Source: Clostridiales bacterium
GTDB taxonomy: Bacteria; Bacillota; Clostridia; Oscillospirales; Acutalibacteraceae
DNA: 64,000 nucleotides
Assembly (NCBI GenBank): GCA_018364155.1
Contig: JAGZMM010000002.1
Coordinates: 186,001 to 250,000, forward strand
Reading direction: 5' to 3'
How positions within the stretch are numbered: the first letter of the stretch is position 1; each line of letters opens with the position of its first letter. The notes beneath the pieces are model-generated. The model ran no database searches, was not told where the DNA came from, and saw nothing but the letters and a program-made list of their open reading frames with translations. This document shows, piece after piece, positions 8,873 to 17,228 of the stretch. The translations under genes and the position numbers were made by a program.

Positions 8873-9660
8873 TTCGTATTGGAGAAAAGCTCAACAGTTC
8901 CATCCCCGCCACTCAGAAGATGTTCGACGAGCGTGACCGGGATGCGGTGGTTGCCTTGATTGAAAAGCAGGAGGAAGCCGGAGCCGACTATCTGGACATC
9001 AATACCGCCCTGTGCGCGGAGAAAGAACTGGAAACCATGCTCTGGGTCATCGGCCTGGCCATGGAACACAGCGCCTGCGGCATCATGATCGACTCTCCTT
9101 CCACCACCGTGATGAAAGAAGCCATGACCGCCTGTAAGGGCCGCAAGCTCATTGTCAACTCCGTCACCATTACCGACCGTATAGAAGAAATCGCCCCCCT
9201 CATCGCCGAATCGGGCGCCGGCGTGGTGGGAATGCCCGTGGGTGGCGACGGGGACCGGGCCAGCCTGGACGGGAGAATGCACAACATCGGCCTTTTGGTG
9301 GAAAAGCTTCGTTCCTTCGGCATGAAGGATGAGCAGATTTATGTGGATATCATGATGGAAGCCGCCGCTTTCGACAGCGAAAGCCCGGCTCTGGCTTTGC
9401 GGGTCATCGGAGAGCTTAAGAACCGGTTCCCGGCGGTCAAAAGCGTATGCGGCCTTTCAAACGTTTCCTTCGGTCTGCCCGGCCGGGTGAATATTAACAT
9501 GGCCGCTTTGTCCGCCGGTGTGTTTTTAGGGCTTGACAGCGCCATTCTGGACGTCACCTCTCCCAAGACCCGGCTTGCATTGCTTTCGGCCGACGTGGTC
9601 GCGGGCAACGACGAGTACTGCATGGAGTACATCTCCTATCTGCGCGAGCAGGAGGAGTGA
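8869..9660 (+). CDS. Methyltetrahydrofolate methyltransferase (pterin-binding TIM barrel), 263 aa
   Basis: It resembles the pterin-binding module of MetH and the AcsE/DHPS-like methyltransferases: IGEKLNSSIPATQK at the start, AGADYLDINTA, IMIDSPSTTVM, LIVNSVTIT and GLSNVSFGLPGR. Such enzymes move the methyl group of 5-methyl-THF to a corrinoid protein cobalt. The length fits a single domain. There is no B12-binding or reactivation domain here or in the neighbouring gene, so a corrinoid partner must be encoded elsewhere. It is coupled to the upstream reductase that makes 5-methyl-THF, which suggests a split methionine synthase pathway; a link to acetogenic or demethylation pathways is the alternative. 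Confidence 0.88.
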   Translation: MIRIGEKLNSSIPATQKMFDERDRDAVVALIEKQEEAGADYLDINTALCAEKELETMLWVIGLAMEHSACGIMIDSPSTTVMKEAMTACKGRKLIVNSVTITDRIEEIAPLIAESGAGVVGMPVGGDGDRASLDGRMHNIGLLVEKLRSFGMKDEQIYVDIMMEAAAFDSESPALALRVIGELKNRFPAVKSVCGLSNVSFGLPGRVNINMAALSAGVFLGLDSAILDVTSPKTRLALLSADVVAGNDEYCMEYISYLREQEE

Positions 9661-9925
9661 CGAGCACGACAGGCTTATAGTCTTGGGAAAAACGGCACTG
9701 CAATGTCGTTGGACTCATAGCTTCATCCGGTTTTCAGGGAAGAGGCAGAGTGTTTCGCCGTTACGGCCCAAAGCTGAAAGAGTCCCGTTTTCCCCAAAGG
9801 CAAGCGGGACAGCCGGCTTTTTGCCAGCGCCAAAGGAGATGGCGCCTGGGATTCCTTTGCATCAAAAACCGGTAGCTTACCCATCGAGGAGTCTTCGCGC
9901 TTTTTCATTAGACGAAGCAAGCAAC
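9661..9925. other. Non-coding stretch between convergent genes with several hairpins
   Basis: No credible gene is present. Short inverted repeats are visible: GTCCCG/CGGGAC near 9782-9810 and a CGCCA/TGGCG hairpin with a 7-nt loop near 9830-9850. I looked for a riboswitch because of the folate/B12 neighbours, but both flanking genes end here and no consensus fits. Confidence 0.4.
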
Positions 9926-9961
9926 AAGGCCCGGCAAACCCAATTGGGTTTGCCGGGCCTT
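9926..9961. terminator. Perfect 36-nt palindrome, probable bidirectional terminator
   Basis: An 18-bp perfect inverted repeat (AAGGCCCGGCAAACCCAA and its complement) lies between the convergent pterin-methyltransferase and capA-like genes. The flanking T tract is short. Confidence 0.75.
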
Positions 9962-9982
9962 TGACAAAGGAAACCAGTAGAA

Positions 9983-11272
9983 TCATTCCCCGGTCAGACA
10001 GGGAACCGAATCACCGATGACGCCTTGCAGCCGCGTCCAGGCGCGCTTGCAGAACTCCCAGTCCGCGTTATTGATGAAAATGTCCGGTTTCGTGGAAGCC
10101 AGCGCGTACTTGCCCACCGGAATCACTCGGTACCGGTCGGAGGTTTTGGTATCCTCCCGGATGTAGGTCATCAAAGGGGTGTAGGCCGCGTCGGCGATCT
10201 TAACCCCGTCCTCTGTTTTGCGGATGGTCACCGAAACCATCTGGCTGGTACGAGTCTTGTCCACCTGCACGGAGGATTGGTCGGCAATGAAGTTCCCCAT
10301 TGAATAGACGATCAGCCGGTTGGCGGTACCGTTTAAGGTTTCCACCTGGTGCAGCTCAGTGGGCTGGGCGGCGTGGGCGTGGTTGCCCAGCACAATATCC
10401 GGGCCGTCGGGCGTGTTGATTAGGGCCTTAGCCAGCGCTTTTTGCGTGGCGTTGGGCGCGTCCTGATATTCGGCGCCCCAGTGAAGAGAGAGAATGACGA
10501 AGTCCGCCCCCGCATCCCGGCATTTGCGCACATCGCCCAGCAACCGGTCCAAATCCTCGGTGCTGTCGTGGTTGAATTCCCGCATGGCGTAGGGCCGGTG
10601 TTCCTCGGGAATGGTGACGATCATGCCGTTATCTCCATACGAATAGGTGACGATGCCGATTTCAATGCCGCCGTAGTTAAGGATACAGGGTGTGTCGCAC
10701 TGCTCCTGGGTTTCATAGGTCCCGTCAAACTCTGCTCCGGCCGCCTGAAGAGCGGCGCGGGTGGCCAAAAGACCGCTCCAGCGCATGTCGAAAGCATGGT
10801 TGTTCGCGGTCAGAAAGAAGTTAAAGCCCGCTCCCATGGCGTCGCGGATGATCTCGGAAGGATAGTTGAAGCACGGGTAGCTGGAAGGCTCCCTGGAGTC
10901 GTCCACTGCGCCTTCCAGGTTGACGATTTTCAAGTCCGCCGTCAGCAGCTTGGACACCTCCGAAAAATACGGCGAAAAGTCATAGCTGCCGTCCGCCAGC
11001 AGGGCAGACTGAACCGGCTGGTAATGAAGCAAAATGTCCCCGCAGAACTGGATGGATACCTCGTCCTCCTTCTTGGTCGGATGTAGGGGGTAAGGGGAAG
11101 GCTCCTCCTCCGGTTCGGAGGAAACCGGCAGGGTGCTTTGCTCGGACGGGAGGCTTTGCACCTGGGAAGAAGCCTCGCTCTGGGAGGAGGCGCCGCCGTC
11201 CGTGCAGCTTACAAAGGTGAGCACTACCATCAGCGCCAGCAAAAGACAGGAAACCCTCGTGCGTATCTTCAT
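9983..11272 (-). CDS. CapA-family (PGA_cap metallophosphatase-like) lipoprotein, 429 aa
   Basis: The N-terminus is a lipoprotein signal: a basic start, a hydrophobic stretch and Cys at about residue 23 (LTFVSC). A Ser/Gln/Glu-rich linker follows. The CapA-like domain begins with VSIQFCGDILLH and includes LKIVNLEGAV, FFLTANNHAFD, VILSLHWGAEY and VLGNHAHAAQP, the usual Asp/His/Asn set of this calcineurin-like fold. CapA is tied to poly-gamma-glutamate capsule export in Bacillus, but many clostridial members have no pgs genes nearby, and none are seen here. It is predicted to face the outside, anchored by lipid. Confidence 0.88.
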   Translation of the reverse strand: MKIRTRVSCLLLALMVVLTFVSCTDGGASSQSEASSQVQSLPSEQSTLPVSSEPEEEPSPYPLHPTKKEDEVSIQFCGDILLHYQPVQSALLADGSYDFSPYFSEVSKLLTADLKIVNLEGAVDDSREPSSYPCFNYPSEIIRDAMGAGFNFFLTANNHAFDMRWSGLLATRAALQAAGAEFDGTYETQEQCDTPCILNYGGIEIGIVTYSYGDNGMIVTIPEEHRPYAMREFNHDSTEDLDRLLGDVRKCRDAGADFVILSLHWGAEYQDAPNATQKALAKALINTPDGPDIVLGNHAHAAQPTELHQVETLNGTANRLIVYSMGNFIADQSSVQVDKTRTSQMVSVTIRKTEDGVKIADAAYTPLMTYIREDTKTSDRYRVIPVGKYALASTKPDIFINNADWEFCKRAWTRLQGVIGDSVPCLTGE

Positions 11273-11292
11273 CTTTCATTCTCCTTTTTTCT

Positions 11293-12003
11293 TTACCAGC
11301 CGTCGATTCCCGCGCGCTGCATCGCGCCCACAATTTTGATGCGCAGCCGGTCGTAGTCTTTTTCCAGATGCCAGAGCAGGTCTTTGATCTCCTGGCGTTT
11401 GGTATCCCCGTCCACAGGGCACTTGCTTTTGACGATAGGAAGCGCCTCCCGCTTGGCGGCGGACCGTATCAATCGCTCTTCCACAAAGATCATGGGCCGG
11501 ATTAGGAAAAGCTCCTTGCGGTCGAGCCAGGTCACCGGGGAAAAACAGCCGATTTTTCCGCCGCACAGCAGGTTCATCACAAAGGTTTCCGCTGCGTCGT
11601 CGAAATGATGCCCCAATGCCAGCCGGTTGCACCCGGCTTCTTTGGCCATGTTGTGCAAAATCCCCCGGCGCAGCTTGGCGCATAAAGAGCAAGGATTTTG
11701 CTCCTTTCGTTCTTCGAACACGATCGGTCCAAGCTTTGTGCGCTTTAAAATATATTCCACCCCAAGCTCCCCGCACAGCCGGGCAATGGGGGTATAGTCG
11801 GTGCACTCCCCGCCAAAGCAGGGGTCCATGGTCAGCGCCACCAGATCAAACCGCTGGGGGAGATAGTTTCGCAGCCGCGCCAGAGACGTCAGCAGCACAA
11901 CCGAATCCTTCCCACCGGATACGCCTACAGCCACTCGATCGCCCTCGGCGATCATCTGATACCGATCAATGGCGCTGCGCATAAGCCCGTCGATGCGCTG
12001 CAT
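11293..12003 (-). CDS. ttcA: TtcA-like tRNA 2-thiocytidine synthetase (PP-loop ATPase), 236 aa
   Basis: The PP-loop VSGGKDS is at residues 28-34. The CxxC pair C105/C108 (NPCSLC) and C195 (SKCPVD) match the three Cys ligands of the TtcA [4Fe-4S] cluster. Family members adenylate C32 of certain tRNAs and insert sulfur to give s2C32. ATG 12003 is preceded by AAAGGGGG at good spacing; the longer frame upstream lacks this. It lies 20 bp upstream of the capA-like gene on the same strand and may be cotranscribed with it. TtuA/CTU1-type thiolases are the closest alternatives, but they usually carry extra zinc fingers that are absent here. Confidence 0.87.
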   Translation of the reverse strand: MQRIDGLMRSAIDRYQMIAEGDRVAVGVSGGKDSVVLLTSLARLRNYLPQRFDLVALTMDPCFGGECTDYTPIARLCGELGVEYILKRTKLGPIVFEERKEQNPCSLCAKLRRGILHNMAKEAGCNRLALGHHFDDAAETFVMNLLCGGKIGCFSPVTWLDRKELFLIRPMIFVEERLIRSAAKREALPIVKSKCPVDGDTKRQEIKDLLWHLEKDYDRLRIKIVGAMQRAGIDGW

Positions 12004-12034
12004 AACACCCACCCCCTTTTTCCATGTTTGTTCC

Positions 12035-12063
12035 ATTATACCAGAAAGCAAGGTGTGATGCAA
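12035..12063 (-). promoter_or_regulatory. Promoter for ttcA-like gene
   Basis: On the minus strand, TTGCAT (12063-12058), a 17-bp spacer and a perfect TATAAT (12040-12035), about 32 bp before the ATG. Nothing recognisable lies between 12064 and 12283. Confidence 0.65.
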
Positions 12064-12283
12064 CGAACGGGCGCAAGGGATCCGGCTTGAATACGCGTCC
12101 ACCTCCGAAACACTTTTGGAATATTGGATCGCGGTCGGCTGATCAAATACCAAGAAAGAAAAAAGGAGCCTTAACAGAGGAAAAGTGATAAAAATAGCAG
12201 TTGAGATTGAGAGCGTTACAGAGAGAAAACAGGAGATTTTGAGAGATTGTGCGGATGTAAATTGATGCTATCGAAAATTCCTC

Positions 12284-12457
12284 TTGACACCGGGAGATTC
12301 CTATGATAGTATCATGTTTGCGTCCGGCTGCATACCAGCCGGTTTTTGAGAACATTCGCCTGCCTGCCTCATCCGGGTAAAGCAGCTTGGTCCATACGAC
12401 GAGAATGAAAAGCCTTTCATTGCGAAGCGAGAACATTTTTAAGTAGGAGGTACCCTT
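12284..12457 (+). promoter_or_regulatory. rplM promoter and leader
   Basis: A perfect TTGACA (12284-12289), a 17-bp spacer and TAGTAT (12307-12312) are followed by about 140 nt of leader before rplM. Firmicutes often carry an autoregulatory L13 leader here. I see possible pairing (for example GAATGAAAAGC with GCCTTTCATT near 12402-12421) but cannot confirm the Rfam structure by eye. Confidence 0.6.
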
Positions 12458-12886
12458 ATGTCGACCTATATGCCAAAAGCGGGCGAAATTACCCGTAAAT
12501 GGTATGTGCTTGACGCTGCCGGCAAGCCTCTTGGCCGCACCGCCGCCAAGGCCGCCGTTCTTCTGCGCGGAAAGCACAAGCCCACCTTTGCTCCCCATGT
12601 GGACTGCGGCGATCATGTTATCGTGATCAACTGTGCCAAAGCGGTTCTTACCGGCGACAAGCTCAACCAGAAGTATTACCGCCGTCATTCCGGCTGGATC
12701 GGCGGCCTGCGGGAGATTAAGTATGCCACTCTGATGGCGACCCGTCCTGAGTTCGCTATGGAGCTTGCGATCAAGGGCATGATTCCGGACACCACGATCG
12801 GCCGCGCTGCCTGCGCCCGTCTGCGTGCTTACAGCGGCGCAGAGCATAAGCATGCCGCGCAGAAGCCCGAAACGTTAGAATTTTGA
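12458..12886 (+). CDS. rplM: 50S ribosomal protein L13, 142 aa
   Basis: This is a full-length uL13: STYMPKAGEITRKWYVLDA at the start, GKPLGRTAAKAA, GDHVIVINC and the C-terminal GRAACARLRAYSGAEHKHAAQKP. It binds 23S rRNA early in large-subunit assembly. ATG 12458 follows AGGAGG. It sits directly before rpsI in the arrangement conserved across bacteria. Confidence 0.99.
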   Translation: MSTYMPKAGEITRKWYVLDAAGKPLGRTAAKAAVLLRGKHKPTFAPHVDCGDHVIVINCAKAVLTGDKLNQKYYRRHSGWIGGLREIKYATLMATRPEFAMELAIKGMIPDTTIGRAACARLRAYSGAEHKHAAQKPETLEF

Positions 12887-12903
12887 GGAAGGAGGCAATC
12901 GGA

Positions 12904-13305
12904 ATGTACGATACGAAGACCTATTTTTACGGCACTGGCAGAAGAAAGAGCTCGGTTGCCCGTGTAAGAGTCTATCCCGGTTCTGGTAACATCACCATCA
13001 ACGACCGCGATATCGACGATTATTTTGGCCTGGAAACCTTAAAGCTGATTGTCCGCCAGCCTCTCGCGCTGACTGGGAACACCGATAAGTTCGACATCGT
13101 CTGCCGCGTAGCCGGCGGCGGTGTAACTGGTCAGGCCGGCGCCATCCGTCACGGCTTGGCCCGCGCTCTGCTGCAGGTGAACTCCGAGGAGCTGCGCCCG
13201 ATTCTCAAGAAGGCAGGCCTTTTGACCCGCGATCCTCGCATGAAGGAGCGCAAGAAGTACGGCCTCAAAGGTGCCCGCCGTGCGCCGCAGTTCTCCAAGA
13301 GATAA
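12904..13305 (+). CDS. rpsI: 30S ribosomal protein S9, 133 aa
   Basis: This is a full-length uS9: GTGRRKSSVARVR near the start and the basic C-terminus GLKGARRAPQFSKR that reaches the P-site tRNA. I chose ATG 12904 because GAAGGAGGC lies 8 nt upstream; the frame also opens at 12883, but that overlaps the rplM stop and lacks a binding site. Confidence 0.99.
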   Translation: MYDTKTYFYGTGRRKSSVARVRVYPGSGNITINDRDIDDYFGLETLKLIVRQPLALTGNTDKFDIVCRVAGGGVTGQAGAIRHGLARALLQVNSEELRPILKKAGLLTRDPRMKERKKYGLKGARRAPQFSKR

Positions 13306-13381
13306 TTGCCGCACAAGGTTTGGGGACAGAGAGAAAGGGCTTTCCCCTCATGCTGTTCCAAAACAAAGCGAGTATTCATCC

Positions 13382-13414
13382 GAATGCCTCTGTAACACAG
13401 AGGCATTCTTTTTT
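13382..13414 (+). terminator. Terminator of rplM-rpsI
   Basis: GAATGCCTCTG (13382-13392) pairs perfectly with CAGAGGCATTC (13398-13408) and is followed by six T. Confidence 0.9.
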
Positions 13415-13471
13415 ACATAGGAACGGACTTTCCGGCAAACGCAGACCGGTGTTTTTCAAAGGCACTTGTGC

Positions 13472-13512
13472 AAAAAGAGGATCTGACGGCATCGCCGTCA
13501 GATCCTCTTTTT
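13472..13512. terminator. Bidirectional terminator between rpsI and the phage operon
   Basis: AAAAAGAGGATCTGACGGC and its exact complement are separated by 3 nt (19-bp stem) with A/T tracts on both sides. It ends the minus-strand phage operon right after its last gene. Confidence 0.9.
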
Positions 13513-13534
13513 GATTTCTGTCGGGAAAGACTCT

Positions 13535-15418
13535 TCATCCAGTTACTTCGTAAAGAATCCCGTTGTCAAAACGAAGCGTTTTTCCGCCCACCTCCACCGT
13601 TCCCGTATAGCCGGTATGCCCGGCCGGGGTTTGCAAAGCATTGGTGGACAAATGAAGCCGGCTGGCCTCAATCACAAGGGAATTAAAATCGTCGGCGTAG
13701 AGGTAGCCTGCGTCGTTTTCCCCCACCGAAAAGGTGATGGTTGGTCCAAAAATCGGGTTTTTATTGACGGATACCTTGCGTTCTCCGCTTTGCGCGTTCA
13801 GATATCCTGCCACCAAAAGATTCCCTTCTCCATCCAACGACAGCTTTCCGTTGTCAAAAGAGAAGGCGCCCGACTGCATGTCGATCCAGGAAGAACCGTT
13901 GACCGATTCCAGCCGCCCGGTTTTAATCAGCCCCGCGTCGAGAACCCCGGTAATCAGCTCGCTGGCCGTAAAGCCCGCTCCCGTGCCGAAGGTGCGCCAC
14001 TCCCAGTCGATGCCGTTTTTGCGGTTGGCAATGGCCAAAAGACCGGGTCCCAGATAAATGGCCCCGTAGTCCGGGCTGTCCGCCTGGTTGTTTTCCAAGA
14101 GAATTCCCCCGCCATTGGTAACGGTAGCGCTTTCATAGGCGCCGGAAGCGATGATTTTGTTCTGCAGCGCGTCGATGGCGCCTTCCAGCCGGGAGGTGTC
14201 GATCGGACTGTCCGGCCCGACGTTCTGGGTAGTGTTGTCCCAAGCGGCTTCCTTTTCCAAAAGCCGGTCCTTTTCTGCTTCCATTTTCGCTAGAAGACTT
14301 CCCAAAGCGGGGGCCGCATCTCCAATGGTCAGCTCGGTGTCCGCCGGATTGAGATAATCCCGCCGAAGCCCGGTCACCCGCGCCGTCAGCTCCAAGGGCG
14401 GATCGAACCCGTCGTCAATGACCGTTACCTGATCGTTGAGCCGCACCGCCTCATGAGAAAGACCCGCCAGCGCTTCCAAATCCACCGCTTTCATGGTATA
14501 GCGCATCGTAGGGATACATCGTTTTTGCAGTTCGTCATACGTGGCCTTTAAAAGGGCTTGCGGATCATCGAGATCGGAAAACACCACCACGCCGAAAAGG
14601 TGCTGCTTTGTCCCGCTGCCATACCCCCACCGTGCCAGTGCCTGTGGATCGCCCACCCATTCCTGTCCGGCAGGCTTGTCCACCGGCTGGTCCGGCGTCG
14701 TCCAAACCGCGTCTGCAAACGTGCGTCTAGCACCTCTGGCTGCTTGGCTGGGGGATTCTTTGATGCCGATGGTTTTTCCCCGGCCATATAGGGCGGTGAC
14801 CAGATTGGTGGTATCCGCCTGCCGGGTAATCTGCAAAAGATCCCGGCTCCAGGTAAAGCGCTTCCCCGTCTGTCTTGGTGTGTCCGCAATAACCGAAACG
14901 GTCCGGGCGGTAATTTGATTGCCGTCGAGAGTCAGATGAAAAACCAGTCGTGCCTTACACTGCTCCTGTAACCGGTACAGGCAGGCGAGTGCGCTCTCGT
15001 AATAAAAGGAGATGGAAGAAAGAAGCAGGTTGTCGCAGTTGCCGCACTGCCACCGAGTGGATGCCAGAATGGCCTGAGCCGCCTTTTGCGCCGAGGTGTC
15101 GGATAGGGTCAGATCGTTTACCACCGTTGCCAGCAGCTCATAAAACACATGCTCGCCGTAAAGCTCACACAGGATTGTGCCCTCCTGGTGCCGCTCCTGC
15201 ACCCGCTTGATCTCAAAAAGCTGGAATTGTCCATCCAAATCGGTAAACCCCATATAATCGCCTTGTCCGGCGGTCTGCGCCGCAGCAGACGCCAACGTGA
15301 CTGTCAGCGTCTGCTTCGCTTCGTCGTGGACCGCCGAAAGAAGAGCGCCGCCAGCCCCGTTTTGCATCAGACCTGTCAGCTTTTCTGTCCGGTCAAAAAA
15401 ATACAGGATGAATTCCAT
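13535..15418 (-). CDS. Phage tail-associated / minor structural protein, 627 aa
   Basis: The N-terminal half (about 1-350) has the pattern of siphophage tail-associated (Tal, gp18-like) baseplate proteins: early LTGLMQNG, HVFYELLATVVNDL, ILASTRWQ, then a repeated beta-rich core with GLRRDYLNPADTELTIG. A coiled segment (KMEAEKDRLLEKEAAWDN) links to a C-terminal beta-rich, fibre-like region containing NPIFGPTITFSVGEN and a final strand GKTLRFDNGILYEV. It would sit at the tail tip and contact the host. ATG 15418 shares one base with the stop of the Dit gene (TGATG), so they are coupled. No peptidase motif is evident. It is the last gene before a terminator; holin and lysin, normally next, are missing. 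Confidence 0.8.
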   Translation of the reverse strand: MEFILYFFDRTEKLTGLMQNGAGGALLSAVHDEAKQTLTVTLASAAAQTAGQGDYMGFTDLDGQFQLFEIKRVQERHQEGTILCELYGEHVFYELLATVVNDLTLSDTSAQKAAQAILASTRWQCGNCDNLLLSSISFYYESALACLYRLQEQCKARLVFHLTLDGNQITARTVSVIADTPRQTGKRFTWSRDLLQITRQADTTNLVTALYGRGKTIGIKESPSQAARGARRTFADAVWTTPDQPVDKPAGQEWVGDPQALARWGYGSGTKQHLFGVVVFSDLDDPQALLKATYDELQKRCIPTMRYTMKAVDLEALAGLSHEAVRLNDQVTVIDDGFDPPLELTARVTGLRRDYLNPADTELTIGDAAPALGSLLAKMEAEKDRLLEKEAAWDNTTQNVGPDSPIDTSRLEGAIDALQNKIIASGAYESATVTNGGGILLENNQADSPDYGAIYLGPGLLAIANRKNGIDWEWRTFGTGAGFTASELITGVLDAGLIKTGRLESVNGSSWIDMQSGAFSFDNGKLSLDGEGNLLVAGYLNAQSGERKVSVNKNPIFGPTITFSVGENDAGYLYADDFNSLVIEASRLHLSTNALQTPAGHTGYTGTVEVGGKTLRFDNGILYEVTG

Positions 15419-16149
15419 CAGTACCACCTCGGCCGGTAGGCGTAAACGCCCTCCGGGTAAGCAGAAAGATCCCCGTTTTTGCACAGCAGGTGCAAAAACG
15501 TAGTGTCCACCGGAACCTCAAAAAAGCGGCTTCCGACTTGCACAAGCTCGTTTTGAACCTGTCCGTTTCGCCATACCGCCCCCGTTTGTGTGTTGATGAC
15601 AAAGGCATCCCCCTCTAGAAAGCTGCCCCGCAGCGTCACGTTTCCCGCCGTGCAGGCGAGGACAATCAAATTAGCATCCGAGGACAGGGAAAAGGAAAAT
15701 GCGCCCCTGGAGGGCGCGGTACCCTCAAAGGAAACCGACTGATTAATCTCCACCGTTGTTTCGCTTCCCATCGCATAGGGCGCGCAGCGCAAAGTCACCT
15801 GGAATTCGCCCCACTTCTCAAAGCTTTCGAAGCTGGAGACCGAAAGAACGCAGGCGCTTCTCGTCTGCTGCGGTGCATCCCAGAAGACGAGTTCGCCGCT
15901 GCCGAACAGCCAAGCCGCCAGCTCGTGGGCTGCCGTCTGCAAGTCGGCGTCGCTGTCGCTGAGCACCGCACAGCGCAAGGTCATGGTAATGTCCTCCCGT
16001 GCCTGTGGTATCGTCAGAGAACCGTCCAGCCCAGGAATGGAAAGAAACTGACTGCGGGTTTTTCCACATAGGTCCCATTTGCGCTCCAGTAAAAGCACTC
16101 CCATGGTGCTGCTGTCGATCCCCCGAAAGGAAAACCAACTCACAAGCAT
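15418..16149 (-). CDS. Phage distal tail protein (Dit-like), 243 aa
   Basis: The start WFSFRGIDSSTMGVLLLER and RSQFLSIPGLDGSL are typical of the Sipho_tail/Dit family, which forms the hub ring at the end of the tail tube. The C-terminal part has the galectin-like beta pattern (LRGSFLEGDAFVINTQTGAVW). I chose ATG 16149, which overlaps the last 10 bases of the preceding 53-aa gene and has GGGAGG upstream. Length is normal for Dit (about 240-300). Confidence 0.82.
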   Translation of the reverse strand: MLVSWFSFRGIDSSTMGVLLLERKWDLCGKTRSQFLSIPGLDGSLTIPQAREDITMTLRCAVLSDSDADLQTAAHELAAWLFGSGELVFWDAPQQTRSACVLSVSSFESFEKWGEFQVTLRCAPYAMGSETTVEINQSVSFEGTAPSRGAFSFSLSSDANLIVLACTAGNVTLRGSFLEGDAFVINTQTGAVWRNGQVQNELVQVGSRFFEVPVDTTFLHLLCKNGDLSAYPEGVYAYRPRWY

Positions 16150-16301
16150 CCACCTCCCATCAAGCGCCGTTCGTCCGTCCATAGCTGTGCCTGCAGCTCA
16201 TCGAGCCGCCGGGACATTTCTTTTAAAGCCGCATCCTCCTGTGCCTGCTTCTGGAGAGCCAGCGCTCCCATGGAGAGAAATTCGTCGTCATGATTTGTCA
16301 T
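16140..16301 (-). CDS. Small helical protein, 53 aa, in the tape-measure position
   Basis: ATG 16301 has AAGGAG 10 nt upstream, and TGA lies at 16142-16140. The product is polar and predicted helical, with a run of Leu/Ala/Gln/Glu/Arg (LALQKQAQEDAALKEMSRR, then LDELQAQLW) that could form a short coiled coil. It lies exactly between the tail-tube-like gene and Dit, where siphophages encode chaperones and a tape-measure protein of several hundred residues. It overlaps the Dit start by 10 bp. I do not recognise a family. Confidence 0.7.
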   Translation of the reverse strand: MTNHDDEFLSMGALALQKQAQEDAALKEMSRRLDELQAQLWTDERRLMGGGCL

Positions 16302-16319
16302 GCTTGGTCGTCTCCTTTC

Positions 16320-16880
16320 TTAGGCGATCCCAAAGGGCAGCGAGGCAAGCCGGGTTATGCTCATCGAAGTCTGTGCGCCGAAAGGACGGCTTTGTATGGT
16401 GTATGCCGTCAGAAAAAACTCGCCTTGGGAAAGGGAGAAGGAGGCTGGACAACCGGTGCACGCAGAGAAAGACAGCTGCAAATATCCCGCATCACTGCCA
16501 TTTTCGTCCTTTTGTGCAGCAAAAAGCTGCAAATGAAACGGAGTGCGCGCAGGATTGTTTCCCGCTTCCGGCGCCAAATAGGAGGAAAAAACATGCTCAG
16601 CAAGGGTAACCTCTCCGCCGTCCGCCGCTGCAAAAGCCCGGGGATTGAGGCAGGTATCGGTCAGAACGATGTCGTACCCCAGCAGGATGTCGGGCGTCTG
16701 CTTCACCGCCGCAACCATAGTATCCTCCCGCAGTTCCCGGTACCTACCCTTGGATACCACCGGTGTAATCTGCGCACGTTTGGAATAGGCCAGAAATGAG
16801 GTTTCTCCTTCCAGCGTGAACTGTACCGCGATGAGCGAGCCCACCGCTACGGCTTCCAGCCGGCAGGTGTCCAGATCCAT
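16320..16880 (-). CDS. Probable phage tail tube (major tail) protein, 186 aa
   Basis: The product is beta-rich, with no membrane segments, and its position (after the terminator/connector genes, before Dit) matches the major tail protein. Supporting pattern: EGETSFLAYSKRAQITPVVSKGRYRELRED, of which the central part resembles tail-tube folds, and FSLSQGEFFLTAYTIQ near the end. This identification is by position and size more than by motif. The gene ends 18 nt before the 53-aa gene. Confidence 0.55.
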   Translation of the reverse strand: MDLDTCRLEAVAVGSLIAVQFTLEGETSFLAYSKRAQITPVVSKGRYRELREDTMVAAVKQTPDILLGYDIVLTDTCLNPRAFAAADGGEVTLAEHVFSSYLAPEAGNNPARTPFHLQLFAAQKDENGSDAGYLQLSFSACTGCPASFSLSQGEFFLTAYTIQSRPFGAQTSMSITRLASLPFGIA

Positions 16881-16883
16881 CCG

Positions 16884-17228
16884 TCACAGCCTCCTTTGTG
16901 CTTCGTATTCTAAAATGGCCCGATGCATCTGATAATCCGCTTCAATCCCCTGTCCGTAGACCCGTCCAGTGGGACGAATGTGATACAAAGGTTTCATGGC
17001 CTGCTTGATCAACCCGATCAGGCTTAACAGACCGGAATAATTGTGGATTGGCGCGTAAGCAAACAGTTCGAAGGTCGTCGTGCCGGTCAAATCCCCGCTG
17101 TTTGGTTTGGTTTCCCCTTCCTGGATGACAACATAAGGCATCATGCCTATCCCGTTGTGCTGACCGGGAAAAAAGACGGGAATACCCGCCTGCCTCAACG
17201 TCTCATATATTTGTTTGAGTGGCGTCAT
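16884..17228 (-). CDS. Probable tail terminator/completion protein, 114 aa
   Basis: The sequence begins MTPLKQIYETLRQAGIPVFF and contains PYVVIQEGETKPNS, a pattern of the small minor capsid/tail-terminator proteins that cap the tail tube. Length and position (second of the connector series before the tube gene) fit. It overlaps the 3' end of the upstream connector gene by 26 bp. Confidence 0.6.
   Translation of the reverse strand: MTPLKQIYETLRQAGIPVFFPGQHNGIGMMPYVVIQEGETKPNSGDLTGTTTFELFAYAPIHNYSGLLSLIGLIKQAMKPLYHIRPTGRVYGQGIEADYQMHRAILEYEAQRRL

Noticed and set aside
9661..9925. Possible riboswitch (c-di-GMP, cobalamin or THF type)
   Set aside because: Short stretches such as GGTAGC...TTACC looked suggestive, but the conserved cores are missing and the region lies between two gene ends.
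12143..12853. Minus-strand frame of 236 codons
   Set aside because: Antisense to rplM and its leader.
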